A DNA stretch of 64,000 nucleotides from DATKNA01 sp963755755 (lineage in GTDB: Bacteria; Actinomycetota; Actinomycetes; Actinomycetales; Kineosporiaceae). Within the stretch, counting starts at the first letter, position 1. The number at the start of each line of letters is the position of its first letter. Positions 1 to 8,707 of the stretch are shown here, piece after piece. The DNA lies in the NCBI GenBank assembly GCA_963755755.1, contig CAVWLJ010000005.1, positions 1 to 64,000 of the forward strand. The letters run 5' to 3'. Both the position numbers and the translations under genes were made by a program. The notes under the pieces are model-generated. The model worked only from the letters and a program-made list of their open reading frames with translations, was not told the origin of the DNA and did no database searches.

Positions 1-761
1 AAACTCCCTGGTGGAGATGAAATAGGCATTGGGCCACATTCCATACTTGGGATAGTCCCCAAAGTTAAGGCCACTGCTTACAGGGAACGCCCAGCGGTAA
101 AACGCGCCTGTGGGGTCGTTCGTCTGAGATAAGGCGACACAATTGAGGAAAGGTGCGGCGGAGGTGAACTGGCTCAGGAGCCAGCGATCTGCCAACTGGT
201 CGTAAAGGACAACAGGGTCACCGTCGTTTCGGGTCTGGCACCCACCGCCGAACCCCGACCACAGTGTATTGTTTGCTGCAGGGCCATATCGTGGGGTGCC
301 GCTTTTGTTGAATATCTGAAATGAGAGATTGTCCATGACGACGACGTAATTCGGGCCGACCTCGCCGTTCGAGATGGGCGGGGAGCATCCGCAGAGGTTG
401 GGCGGGCCGTTAAAACTGATGAGCGGCGTTGGAATAGCGGGAGGCGCAAGCAGCTTTTGCACAACCGGATCGTCTACCACGCGGCCAAACGGTCCCGCCG
501 GTATCGGCCTAGGGTCGGGCAGATCGGATATGGGCCCTTGCTGCACCTTGCCCGGCGGAATGGAGCGAAGCGGCGGGGATATATCGAAGTGTACCGCCGT
601 AGTGACGGTGGGGTGCAATGTCGGAACCTGTGCGTCGGAGCCGCGACCGGTGGTCGGCAACGCAGAAGCAGCGCCGGAGGCCTCCCCGTTCACCGCAAAC
701 GCGGCCACTATCACACAAGTGCCAAAAAGGTTACCGATACGAATATGTTGCGCCTGCTCAC
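1..761 (-). CDS. Secreted protein of unknown function, C-terminus beyond the window
   Basis: This open frame continues off the left edge, leaving about 250 residues. The best start is GTG at 761, 6 bases after an AAGGAGAA ribosome site. It opens with VSRRNIFVSVTFLALV, then hits TGA. Removing two bases from a TGTG run near 712-716 joins it to VIVAAFAVNG and gives a typical signal peptide, so I infer an indel there. The mature part is rich in Pro and Gly and contains NYVVVMDNLSFQIF, GDPVVLYDQLADRW and GDYPKYGMWPNAYF. The last two resemble repeats in large extracellular propeller-like proteins of soil bacteria, but I do not recognise a named family. It follows the SLH fragment on the same strand, so both probably concern the cell surface. 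Base composition fits the moderate-GC part of the window. Confidence 0.6.
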
Positions 762-834
762 GATTATTCTCCTTCCTTACGAGAAGCTACACCCGTTACC
801 TGACCTCCGTCTTGTTGCTCACAGCGGCCCGGGC

Positions 835-1158
835 TTACCGCCGGCTTGGTGTGAGACAGTCAGGGAAGAAAGTGTTAGCCACGATCTTGCTCGCCTGCCC
901 CCTCGTAGCGTTATTGGACGGCCTGAAGTATGGCCTGTCCGTGGGGTGCACACATGGCTCTCCCGCACCGCCGCATGTATAGCCGGACATGACAGCACGC
1001 GAAGTTAGCCTCTCTGTGTAGGTGTAGAACGTGGAACCTGGTGGCACGTCTTCGAAGCTCTGCGCTGTAACGGGTTCGGCAAAGCCCGCAGCGTTAGCAT
1101 CAATTTTGGCTATCTGCCCCCTTGTAGCGTTGTTGTTTGGTCTGAAGTATGGCAGCAA
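835..1158 (-). pseudogene. S-layer homology (SLH) domain protein, C-terminal fragment
   Basis: The 107 residues hold one and a half SLH-type repeats: PYFRPNNNATRGQ near the N-terminus, then SFEDVPPGSTFYTYTERL and PYFRPSNNATRGQASKIV. This repeat style, with Cys-Gly-Gly-Pro-like linkers and the YFRP.NNATRGQ ending, is common in Chloroflexota surface proteins and anchors them to the cell envelope. The frame ends with a normal TAA at 835. It has no plausible start: it begins directly at the IS-like sequence, with an in-frame TGA just upstream. I therefore read it as the 3' end of a larger surface protein gene cut by the transposable element. Family assignment is secure from the repeats; the parent protein is unknown. 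Confidence 0.75.
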
Positions 1159-1236
1159 TAGTCAACATGGCTCGGTAGTTCTCAGCCCGTTTCTCGTACC
1201 TTGTAGCAATCCTTCTGTTGTGCTTTAGACGGTTGA

Positions 1237-1959
1237 TTAGGCGCTCCACTCGGTTACGCTGTCGGTAAATGGCTTTGTCAAATGGTCCTGTGTTCGTCTG
1301 ATTAGACTTTCTTGGAATGGTGTAATTGATGCCCTTACGGCGGAGATACTGTGGATGGAATTGAACCAGTATCCTTTATCCCCTACAATTCTGCCTGGCA
1401 ACCTTCTCGGTCTGCCTCTGCCAGCCCGTTTGATCGCTCCTTGCTCCATCAACTGCTCGAACACTGTGCATTCGTGCTGCTGCCCTGGTGTAAGCACGAA
1501 CGTCACAGGCTTACCCTTACCTTCACACCTCACGTGTATCTTGGTGCCGAACCCTCCTCGGCTCCAGCCTAAGGCTTCTGTTTCCGGACCATCTTGCGGA
1601 TCCCCTTTTTTGCACCTGCTGCGCTCTGGTGAGCGCGAATACTGGTGCCGTCCACATAATGAATTGTCCACTGAACTTCGCCAAGAGTGTCACCTAACTG
1701 CAGTAGCTGTGCGAGCACTCGATCCCAAACTCCTGCCTTTCGCCAGCGGTACAAACGTGAGGAGACAGTCTTTGGGGATCCGTAACGTTCGGGCAAGTCC
1801 TCCCACTGGGCTCCTGTTTTGAGTATCCACGGGATGCCGTTCATAATGGTGCGGTGTTCTTTGTTTGGCCTCCCTGTGTGAGGCTTTTGTGGAGGATACC
1901 GGCTCAAGCTTCCCCCATTGTTCATCGGTTAGCTCGTGTCTTCTCAGTTGAGGTGTCAT
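1237..1959 (-). CDS. IS5/IS427-type DDE transposase read in three frames
   Basis: The N-terminal part starts at ATG 1959 with MTPQLRRHELTDEQWGKLEP, the usual opening of IS427-group transposases. The middle carries NGIPWILKTGAQWEDLPERY and WTIHYVDGTSIRAH, where the Asp is the first catalytic residue. The last part carries GGFGTKIHVRCEGKGKP, an IVGDKGYW motif with the second Asp, and a truncated tail. Two frame changes are needed. The one at about 1905, after KLEP, has no slippery signal and is probably an indel or a disabling mutation. The one at 1605-1611 falls on a textbook A_AAA_AAG heptamer and is probably programmed. The usual final catalytic Glu region is not clear, and the protein ends early after SVTEWSA. 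The copy is probably inactive. Confidence 0.7.
1605..1611 (-). promoter_or_regulatory. A_AAA_AAG slippery heptamer for -1 translational frameshift
   Basis: On the minus strand the upstream frame reads GCA AAA AAG GGG and ends shortly after at a stop following VRKQKP. Sliding back one base gives TGC AAA AAA GGG GAT and leads into EALGWSRGGFGTKIHV, the conserved second half of the transposase. The heptamer and its phase match the classic -1 frameshift site used by several IS families, including part of IS5/IS427. It is distinct from the random indels elsewhere in the window. Confidence 0.65.
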
Positions 1960-2153
1960 GAGCCAAGTTTACCAACTTTTCAGAGTTTGCAGATAGGACC
2001 TAGTCTCCGAACACCCAAGTATAGCACAAGAATACCGCTTGGATACCTCTTGGGACGCTGGCGCTTCTTTGCTGTGATGGGCCTGCTCCCTACCCGTCCA
2101 GGCTGCATCACACCATAGAGACGGCTAAGAGCAGGCTGTAGGCTCAAGTGAGC

Positions 2154-2192
2154 AAAAAGGAAAGGGCCGCCTGTGGCGGCCCTTTCCTTTTT
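2154..2192. terminator. Strong bidirectional intrinsic terminator
   Basis: An 18-bp perfect stem (AAAAAGGAAAGGGCCGCC pairing with 2175-2192) closes a TGT loop, with a T-run on one side and an A-run on the other, so it can stop transcription in both directions. It lies between the IS element and moxR, 27 bases before the moxR start. The preceding stretch 2011-2153 shows no gene. Confidence 0.85.
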
Positions 2193-2218
2193 GCCGCAAT
2201 CCTCTATACTGGATGTAG

Positions 2219-3132
2219 ATGTTCAACGCCATCAACGACTTGCAGCAAGCACTTGCCGAGCGCGGCTATATAGCCGAGCGGGGGCTTGCTATGTCCCTTT
2301 TCCTCTCGTTGAAGCTGCCAAAGCCTCTTTTCCTGGAGGGCGAGGCGGGGGTGGGCAAGACCGAGGTCGCTAAGACCCTCTCCTCCATCCTGGGAACGGA
2401 GTTGATACGCCTCCAATGCTACGAGGGGCTGGACGTTAGCACAGCGGTCTACGAGTGGAGTTATGCGCGCCAGATGATGCGCATCCGGCTGATGGGGCGC
2501 GAGGGCACACGGCAGAGTTCGAGGAAGCCGAGCTTTTCGGGCCGGAGTTCCTGGTGAAGCGCCCGCTCTTGCAGGCCGTCACCTATCCCGGGCCTGGCCG
2601 CCCGGTGCTCCTTATTGACGAGCTTGACCGCGCCGACGAAGAGTTTGAGGCGTTTTTGCTCGAACTGCTGTCGGACTTCCAGATAACGGTGCCAGAGGTG
2701 GGCACGTTCCGGCCCACCGAGCCACCCGCCGTGATCATCACCAGCAACCGCACCCGCGAAATACACGACGCCCTCAAGCGCCGCTGCCTCTACCATTGGA
2801 TCGAGTACCCCAGCTTCGAGAAAGAGATAGCCGTCCTCAACGCCCGCCTCCCCGAAACGCCCGGCGAGCTTGCCAGGCAGGTTGTTGGTGTCGTGCAGCA
2901 GCTGCGCAAGATGGACCTCTACAAGCTCCCTGGCGTGGCCGAAACGCTCGACTGGACGGCGGCACTTCTCGCCCTGGAACAGCAGACGCTCACCGTGGAC
3001 GTGGTCAGCGATACGCTGGGCGCGCTCCTCAAGCACCAGGAGGACATAGAGCGGGTGCAAGGGCAGGCGCTCGAGGTGATGGTGCAGAAAGCACACGCTT
3101 CGGCGTTGGAGCAGAGTGCCAAGCCAAGCTAA
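2219..3132 (+). CDS. MoxR-family AAA+ ATPase (one frameshift)
   Basis: MoxR proteins are AAA+ ATPases that, with VWA-domain partners, act as chaperones for metal-cofactor insertion or complex assembly; the CO-dehydrogenase partner pair is CoxD/CoxE. Starting at ATG 2219, Walker A GEAGVGKTE lies near residue 42. The typical VYEWSYARQMMRIRLM follows near residue 75. After a one-base slip near 2505-2515 the frame continues with ELFGPEFLVKRPLLQAV, then Walker B VLLIDELDRADEEFE, sensor 1 AVIITSNRTREIHDALKRRC, and a helical lid. Total length near 304 residues is normal. Fifteen bases separate it from the next gene, and a CoxE-type VWA gene follows, so the three probably form one operon. Its client is not encoded here. 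Confidence 0.85.
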
Positions 3133-3147
3133 CCAAGGCAAAGGTAT

Positions 3148-3606
3148 ATGGGCTATATACTCGATGAAGTCACACGCGCAGCGTCCGCAACCGGCACCCC
3201 TATGGCACTGTTGCCGACAAATGAAGCGAATATCGTAAGAAACCTGATCATAGAGCGATTTACAAACGGCCGCACTGGCTTCTTGTGGGAATACTTCCCT
3301 GACCAGGTGTCTATCGGGACACCTAACGGCTGGCGATGGATAGACGACTTTGTGCAAGGTGCTAAAGCCATTATGTTTTTCCTGGACTGGCAAGAACCTG
3401 CGATAGTTCAGTTCGAGCAGGGTTCGCGAATTGTTCCTGTACTGGAAGAGGTTTTCGGATTTGAGTTCTACATTACATCTCCGGAAGTAGATTATGTTAT
3501 CTGCCACAATCATCACGATGTGCTCATTGCTACGGGAGCAGCACGAAACTGGTTACTAGAACGAAAAGAGCAGATTGAACGCGGCAACCAATTAGGTGAT
3601 AAGTAG
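3148..3606 (+). CDS. Hypothetical 152-aa soluble protein between moxR and coxE-like genes
   Basis: I do not recognise a family. The frame is uninterrupted from ATG 3148 (RBS-like AAAGG 8 bases upstream) to TAG. It has no signal peptide or membrane segment. Visible features are an aromatic-rich middle (FLWEYFPDQVSIGTPNGWRW), an acidic and aromatic stretch around DDFVQGAKAIMFFLDWQEP, then YITSPEVDYVICHNHHDVL and a charged C-terminus. The compact alpha/beta look and the spacing recall small immunity or SUFU-like proteins, but that is only an impression. Base composition is lower in GC than its neighbours, and short unrelated genes often insert between moxR and its VWA partner, so it may be a later insertion. 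Confidence 0.6.
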   Translation: MGYILDEVTRAASATGTPMALLPTNEANIVRNLIIERFTNGRTGFLWEYFPDQVSIGTPNGWRWIDDFVQGAKAIMFFLDWQEPAIVQFEQGSRIVPVLEEVFGFEFYITSPEVDYVICHNHHDVLIATGAARNWLLERKEQIERGNQLGDK

Positions 3607-3631
3607 ATGGCAGGAATAGCACACAACTAAC

Positions 3632-5016
3632 ATGGGAAATCTTGACCGCAATTATTCCACACTCACCATTCCGCACTTCCCACTCGCCGACCGCCTCACC
3701 CGACGCTGGGTAGACTTTGGTCGCCTGCTGCGCCGCAACGGCGTGGCGGTTACAGCCGGGCAGATGCGCGACCTGCTCCGCGCTCTTTCTTTGCTCGATC
3801 TGAAGGACCGGAACGAGATCTATTTCGCCTCGCGGGCCATGCTCTGCGCGAGCAAGGAGGACCTTCCCAAGTTCGATCTGACGTTCAGGCAGTTCTGGGC
3901 GCGCACCAGGCAGATCATCATGCCGTCGGATACGGGGTCGCTTGAGGAGCGACGAGCAACGAGCGACGAGCGACGACTGAACGAAGTAGGAGAAGGTGGA
4001 GAGAAGGGCAAAGAGCGGCCCATCCTGCCCGCTGTTGAGCGAACGATGCTTTCGGATAGCGAGGGGGAAGGGCAACCGGGAGAAGAGGACGAGGAAGAGC
4101 AGATAACACAGGCACTCCTCTACAGCGCGCAGGAGCGGCTGCGCAAGCTCGATTTCGCCCACTTCACGGAAGAGGAGTTGACCGCAGCCAGGGCGCTCAT
4201 GACGGGCTGGGAGTGGAAACCGGGAATGAGGCGCACGCGACGCCTAACAGCCAGGAAGCGAGGTCGCAGGCTCGACGCGGCGCGCACAATGCGGCGGGCC
4301 ATGCGCACCGAAGGGATTCCTACACACTCTCTTGGAGAGCGCCGCGCACAAAGCCGCGCCCGCTCGTCCTGCTGTGCGACATCAGCGGCTCGATGGCCCC
4401 TTACACACGGATGATGCTGCACTTCCTGCACATCTTGCGAAGGGAAGTGGGCCACGCCGAGGTCTTCCTCTTCGGGACGCGGCTCACGCGCATCACCCGC
4501 CAGCTAAAGGTGCGCGACGTAGACACGGCGCTCGCCGAAGTCAGCAGCCACGTGCAGGACTGGTCGGGCGGCACGCGCACAGGTGAGGCATTGCGCACTT
4601 TCAACACGAAATGGGCGCGTCGGATGTTGAGGCAGGGCGCGGTGGTGTGCATCATCAGCGACGGCTGGGATCGGGGCGACCCTTCACTGCTGGCTGCGGA
4701 GCTCGCACATCTGCAGAGGATATCTTTCCGGCTGATCTGGCTCAACCCGCTGCTCGGCCTGCCGGGATACAGACCGCTCACGCGAGGGATGGCGGCGGCC
4801 CTCCCTTATATTGATGACTTTCTTCCTGCCAACAACCTGGATAGCCTTCGAGACGTAGCCGACTTGCTGGGAAGCCTCGATCTCGGCGCACGACCTTCGC
4901 GCAGGCAATCGCTGCTGGGCGCGCGAAGATCGGAATACCAGGAACGCGCACTGAGCGAAGCCACAAGACGAACGAAGGCCGGACCCTCTTTTACCGTAGC
5001 CACATCGTCGGGTTAG
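3632..5016 (+). CDS. CoxE-type VWA-domain protein (one frameshift)
   Basis: This is the usual partner of MoxR ATPases; the VWA domain binds a metal through a MIDAS site and probably a client. The N-terminal half (MGNLDRNYST... with RWVDFGRLLRRNGVAVTAGQ and FASRAMLCASKEDLPKFDL) matches CoxE N-terminal regions. Next comes a charged linker near residues 100-160 encoded partly by a heptad-like GCGACGA DNA repeat (about 3948-3977). The frame then slips near 4310-4320 and resumes with KPRPLVLLCDISGSMAPYTR, the MIDAS DxSxS motif. It continues through WSGGTRTGEAL, CIISDGWDRGDPSLL and a C-terminal tail ending at TAG 5016. About 460 residues is normal for the family. The last 370 bases are repeated in inverted form at 10570-10953. 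Confidence 0.85.
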
Positions 5017-5108
5017 CCCCAAGGCAGCTTGATTCCTGTAGGGGCATGAGGTGGCGACGAAGGAGACGGAGGGACGAATGGGAAGCAGGGGGACGTGCCT
5101 CGCCCGCC

Positions 5109-5508
5109 TCACTCGAAGCTATATTCCAGGCTGAAGGGGTGGGGCTGTACGTGGCCGGTGGAGTAGCTGCCCTGTCCTTTGAGGCCGCTGAGGTCTCCTG
5201 TCCCTGACCCCGGCACGACCGAATAGTTGACGCTGGCGATGCCGTCGGCGAAAGTGCCCGTATGCTGGAGGACAAACGTGCCTGAGCGGTCTCCTATACG
5301 CCCGACGATACGCTCCAGGCCGACGAAACGAGGCCGCGCTTTCGCTTGTGTAGGCCATCAGGTAATCGATGATGCCTTCACCCTCGATGTCGCCCTGGTA
5401 CGTTTGCGTCACCGTCGCGTGGGTGAGTTTTGCGACACCTTCCATCTCGTTGTAGGGCTTTTCGTCCCAGTTCTTGAGTTCGAATGTGCCTTTTGCGGTT
5501 GTGCTCAT
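5109..5508 (-). CDS. DUF3224 family protein, left copy (frameshifted)
   Basis: DUF3224 proteins are about 130-residue beta-rich proteins of unknown function, common in soil actinobacteria and Chloroflexota. From ATG 5508 the frame reads AKGTFELKNWDEKPYNEMEG, then TQTYQGDIEGEGIIDYLMAY and ASF. It then slips near 5322 where the right-arm copy reads VGLERIVGRIGDRSG. The expected end YSFE and TGA is at 5109-5111 in the correct frame. The start codon follows the methyltransferase stop by a few bases with an AAGGAG site inside the end of that gene, so the two are co-translated. Neither copy is error-free; the left is better at the N-terminus and the right at the C-terminus. Confidence 0.8.
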
Positions 5509-5513
5509 TTCTG

Positions 5514-6069
5514 TTACTCCTTGTTGCGTATTGTCTGCTCTTCCAGCAAGCTTAGTGCCGAATAGATTTCTCCCAGGAAGCGGCTTGGCACACGTCCGAT
5601 CATGCGTGTGGATGCGAAGCCGCAGCGCCGGGCCAGCGCCTCCCACGTCGAATACGACAGAGGGTGCGGCACCCACGGGTTGCCCCGGTCGGCATTGTAT
5701 TCGACCAGGATGAGCCTCCCGCTCGGCTTGAGATAGCCGCTCACTATCTGCACAATAGGCTCTTTGTTACGCACAAAGTGGAGCGCGTTCGCCATCACGA
5801 TTTCCATCGAGCGGTGGCACGTCCAGCGGGCGGGTGAAGTCAGCGACCAGATAATGAACGCCGGCCTGTGGGAAGTTCGAGCGCATTGCCCGCTCCTGTT
5901 CTCGGAGAGAGCCTCCATCCTTATCCACTGAATAGATTTCTCCCGTTGGGCCGAGGAGGTCGGCCAGGGCGAGCGTGAACGCTCCCCATCCGGACCCTAG
6001 ATCGGCCCAAACGCCGCCGGTACCGGGTATACCGTCTCTTATCAGGTTGACGTGGTCTTCATGGATCAT
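5514..6069 (-). CDS. Class I SAM-dependent methyltransferase, left copy (frameshifted)
   Basis: The fold's glycine-rich SAM loop appears as VWADLGSGWGAFTLALADLL near residue 20, followed by an acidic strand end, EIYSVDKDGGSL, and a second motif, HYLVADFTRPLDVPPLDG. After a slip near 5800 the frame resumes as IVMANALHFVRNK, SGYLKPSGRLILVEYNADRG and a C-terminal FASTRMIGRVPSRFLGEIYS. Length of about 185 residues is short but complete for small-molecule methyltransferases of this type. The substrate cannot be inferred. ATG 6069 overlaps the stop of the channel gene by an ATGA junction, so translation is coupled with TMEM175 upstream and DUF3224 downstream. Confidence 0.8.
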
Positions 6070-6776
6070 GTCTTCGCTTTGACCTTCGCGGCCAGGCGGC
6101 CTTGCACTCTGTTGGGGAGGGCGAAAAAGAGGGCCAGCGCCAGGTTGACCGCCAGGCTCAAGTGGGCATCGAAGAGGGCCGCAACCAGGGCCACGGCATA
6201 CAACACAGGGCCAAAGAAATACGATTGGGTTACCGCGCGCACGTCGGCGCTATCGGCGCTGCGACTTAAGAGGCGGTTGTTGGCCGACATGTACCACCAG
6301 AGTCCATTGAAGCAGAGCGCGATCACGATGCCCCAGCCGCTGTACACTTCCAGAACCAGCCTGGCGCGATCCGTTTCGAGAGGAGATAGGTAGTCCGCCA
6401 CCAGCGCGGTCGGGAAAGGCACAAGGCTGATGACCAGCAGCAGTAGGCTGTTCCAGATGAGGAGGCCGTGCGTCGAGCGCCGGATGAGGCGGAAAAGCTG
6501 GTGGTGATTGATCCACATGATGACTATCGTAGAGAAGCCCATCAAGTAGGCAAGATAGTGGGGCCACTGGTGCAGGAGGCCATCCCACAGCAGCCCGGCG
6601 CTGGTGAGGCCGTCGCCGTTCGCGTCCACCGGCACCTTGATTTCGAGCACGAGCAGCGTGGTAGCGATGGCGAACACGCCGTCACTGAAGGCTTCAATGC
6701 GTCCTGTCTCTTTCTCTTCCTCTGCTTCTTCGATCAGAGCAGGGCTTTCGTTGAATGCGAATTCGTCGTTCGGCAT
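6066..6776 (-). CDS. TMEM175-family (DUF1211) potassium channel, left copy
   Basis: Bacterial TMEM175 proteins are small six-helix potassium-permeable channels that assemble as tetramers. The hallmark, arginine followed by FSDGVFAIA in the first helix, is present as RIEAFSDGVFAIATTLLVLE near residue 26. It is followed by hydrophobic segments around YLAYLMGFSTIVIMWI, LLIWNSLLLLVISLVPF, YSGWGIVIALCFNGLWW, SYFFGPVLYAVALVAAL and HLSLAVNLALALFFAL. Length 236 is normal, and the frame from ATG 6776 to TGA 6066 is intact. It heads a coupled set with the methyltransferase and DUF3224 genes. A run of GTTGTCA heptamers lies directly upstream, where a promoter would be expected. The right-arm copy at 8822 encodes the same protein with indels. 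Confidence 0.9.
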   Translation of the reverse strand: MPNDEFAFNESPALIEEAEEEKETGRIEAFSDGVFAIATTLLVLEIKVPVDANGDGLTSAGLLWDGLLHQWPHYLAYLMGFSTIVIMWINHHQLFRLIRRSTHGLLIWNSLLLLVISLVPFPTALVADYLSPLETDRARLVLEVYSGWGIVIALCFNGLWWYMSANNRLLSRSADSADVRAVTQSYFFGPVLYAVALVAALFDAHLSLAVNLALALFFALPNRVQGRLAAKVKAKT

Positions 6777-6784
6777 TGGTCCGA

Positions 6785-6908
6785 GTTGTCAGTTGTCAGT
6801 TGTCAGTTGTCAGTTGTCAGTTGTCAGTTGTCAGTTGTCAGTAGACTGGACGATGGTCGTCGACTATCGACTGATCGACATGACAACTGACAACTGACAA
6901 CTGACAAC
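6785..6908. repeat. Heptanucleotide tandem repeats, left arm
   Basis: Eight copies of GTTGTCA run from 6785 to 6840 and four of TGACAAC (its near complement) from 6881 to 6908, separated by 40 bases. The two blocks can pair into a long hairpin. They occupy the whole space between the ABC gene and the TMEM175 gene. Confidence 0.9.
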
Positions 6909-6914
6909 GGACAA

Positions 6915-7810
6915 CTACCGGTACGCGGCTGCCTGCAGATTGAACAACTCCGCGTAGGTGCCGTCGAGAGCGAGAAGCTCCTCGTGGCTGCCGGCCTCTG
7001 TGATCATGCCGTTTTCTAGGACGAAGATGCGGTCGGCCAGGCGGACGGTGCTGAAGCGGTGGCTGATGAAGACGGCCGTCTTGCCCTCGGTCAGCTCTTT
7101 CATGTGGGCGAAGATCTCGTACTCGGCGCGGGCATCGAGGCTGGCGTCGGCTCGTCGAGGATAAGGATCTCGGCGTCGCGCATGAAGGCACGGGCCAGCG
7201 CCACTTTCTGCCACTCGCCGCCCGATAGCTGGTAGCCCTCATCGAACCAGCGGCCCAGCATGGTGTCGTAACCCTTCGGCAGCTTCTGGATCACGCGGTC
7301 CGCGCCGCTCTTGGAGGCGGAGGCCTCCACGAGCTCGCGGTCTGCCATCTTCTCCAGGCGGCCCACGCCTATGTTGTCGCGGGCGGTGAAGAAGTAGGTC
7401 ACGTAGTCCTGGAAGATCACGCCGATGGCGTCGTGGAGGCTCTGCAGGTCGTATTCGCGCATGTCATGACCGTCGATCGGGATCTGGCCCCTCGTCGGGG
7501 TCGTAGAGGCGGGTGAGCAGCTTGACGATGGTGGTCTTGCCCGCGCCGTTCTGCCCCACCAGGGCCACAGCCTCGTCCGGGCATGATCGTGAAGCTGACA
7601 TCCGCGCAGGGCGGGCTCGTCTTGCCGGGGTAGGTGAAACGTGACATTGCGGAACTCCAGCCCCTCTTGAGAGGTAGTTCGAGCTTGAGGGCTCGGCGGG
7701 TTGTGAATAGTGGGCGTGTAGTCGAGGAAGCTGTAGAGGTTGTTCAGGTAGAGGCTGTTCTCGTACATGTCGGAGAGGCCGCTGAGAAGGCTGCTGAGGC
7801 TGCTCTGCAC
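6915..7810 (-). pseudogene. ABC exporter C-terminal half (ATPase domain), left copy, truncated at the symmetry centre
   Basis: The fragment begins with the end of a transmembrane domain (SLSSLLSGLSDMYENSLYLNN). A complete ABC ATPase follows, scattered over three frames: Walker A region near 7555 (GQNGAGKTT in the correct frame), Q-loop VIFQDYVTYFF, signature LSGGEWQKVALARAF, Walker B ILILDEP and the H-loop FISHRFSTVRLADRI. The tail AELFNLQAAAYR ends with TAG. Such proteins are about 600 residues with six N-terminal helices; nearly all of these are absent because the sequence folds back on itself just upstream. Slips are visible near 7570-7620, 7490 and 7160. The substrate is unknown. Confidence 0.75.
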
Positions 7811-7814
7811 CGAG

Positions 7815-8675
7815 CCGACATGTACGAAAACAGCCTCTACCTGACCAACCTCTACAGCTTCCTCGACTACACGCCACTTATACGCAAAGCGCCCAACGCC
7901 CGTAAGCTGGAGCTACCTCTGCAAAGAGGGGCTGGAGTTCCGTAACGTCACTTTCACCTACCCCGGCAAGGACGAGCCTGCCCTGCGCGATGTCAACTTC
8001 AAGATACAGGCCGGACGAAGCGGTGGCCCTGGTGGGGCAGAACGGCGCGGGCAAAACCACCATCGTCAAGCTGATCACGCGCCTCTACGATCCCGACGAG
8101 GGGCAGATATTGATAGACGGGGTGGACATTCGCGAATACGATCTGCAAAGTCTGCACGACGCCATCGGCGTTATCTTCCAGGACTACGTGACCTACTTCT
8201 TCAGCGCGGGCGACAATATAGGCGTGGGCCGGCTCGCAGAGATGCAGAACCGCGAGATGGTGGAGACCTCGGCCTCCAAGAGCGGCGCGGACCGGGTGAT
8301 CTCGAAGTTGCCAAGGGGTACGACACCACCCTGGGCCGCTGGTTCGACGAGGGCTACCAGCTTTCGGGCGGCGAGTGGCAGAAGGTGGCGCTCGCCCGTG
8401 CCTTCATGCGCGACGCTGATATACTGATACTGGACGAGCCGACCGCCAGCCTCGATGCCCGCTCGGAGTACGAGATATTCGCCCACATGAAGGAGCTGAC
8501 GGTGGGCAAGATGGCCGTCTTCATCAGCCACCGCTTCAGCACTGTCAGGCTGGCCGACCGTATCTTTGTCCTAGAAGGCGGCACCATCACTGAAGCCGGC
8601 GGCCACGAGCAGCTTCTCGCGCTCGACGGCACCTACGCGGAGTTGTTCAACCTGCAGGCAGCGGCGTACCGGTAG
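7815..8675 (+). pseudogene. ABC exporter C-terminal half, right copy, truncated
   Basis: The fragment mirrors the ABC fragment at 6915-7810 and starts at the fold with DMYENSLYLTNLYSFLDYTP. Walker A (ALVGQNGAGKTTIVK), Q-loop VIFQDYVTYFF, Walker B ILILDEPTASLDAR and H-loop FISHRFSTVRL are readable. Slips lie near 7925, 8000 and 8320. It differs from the left copy at many third codon positions and in short variable segments (LIRKAPNARK against TIHNPPSPQA; MQNREMVETS against MADRELVEAS). This is true sequence divergence, not only read error. No start codon or membrane domain is present. Confidence 0.75.
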
Positions 8676-8707
8676 TTGTCCGTTGTCAGTAGACCGGAGC
8701 TATCAGC

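Larger units (their letters stand above)
1159..2010 (-). mobile_element. IS5-family (IS427-group-like) insertion sequence, borders approximate
   Basis: The region holds a single transposase gene of the DDE type with the layout of the IS427 group of IS5: a short helix-turn-helix N-terminal half, then a slippery A-run, then the half with the catalytic strand. It lies between an SLH gene fragment and an intergenic stretch. I could not identify matching terminal inverted repeats or a target duplication by eye, so the ends are inferred from the gene and from where SLH coding starts. Confidence 0.6.
4641..7773 (+). repeat. Left arm of a 3.1-kb imperfect inverted repeat
   Basis: This arm contains, reading outward from the centre on the minus strand, a truncated ABC transporter, a heptamer-repeat spacer, the TMEM175 gene, a methyltransferase and DUF3224, then the convergent VWA 3' end. 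The same content recurs in reverse at 7815-10953. The channel/methyltransferase/DUF3224 core is nearly identical apart from indels. The ABC gene and the outer VWA segment differ at many third codon positions. The spacer 7774-7814 belongs only to the left ABC reading frame. Confidence 0.9.

Noticed and set aside
3148..3606. Barnase inhibitor or SMI1-type immunity protein
   Set aside because: The similarity is only in overall look; no diagnostic motif is visible and no toxin gene is adjacent.
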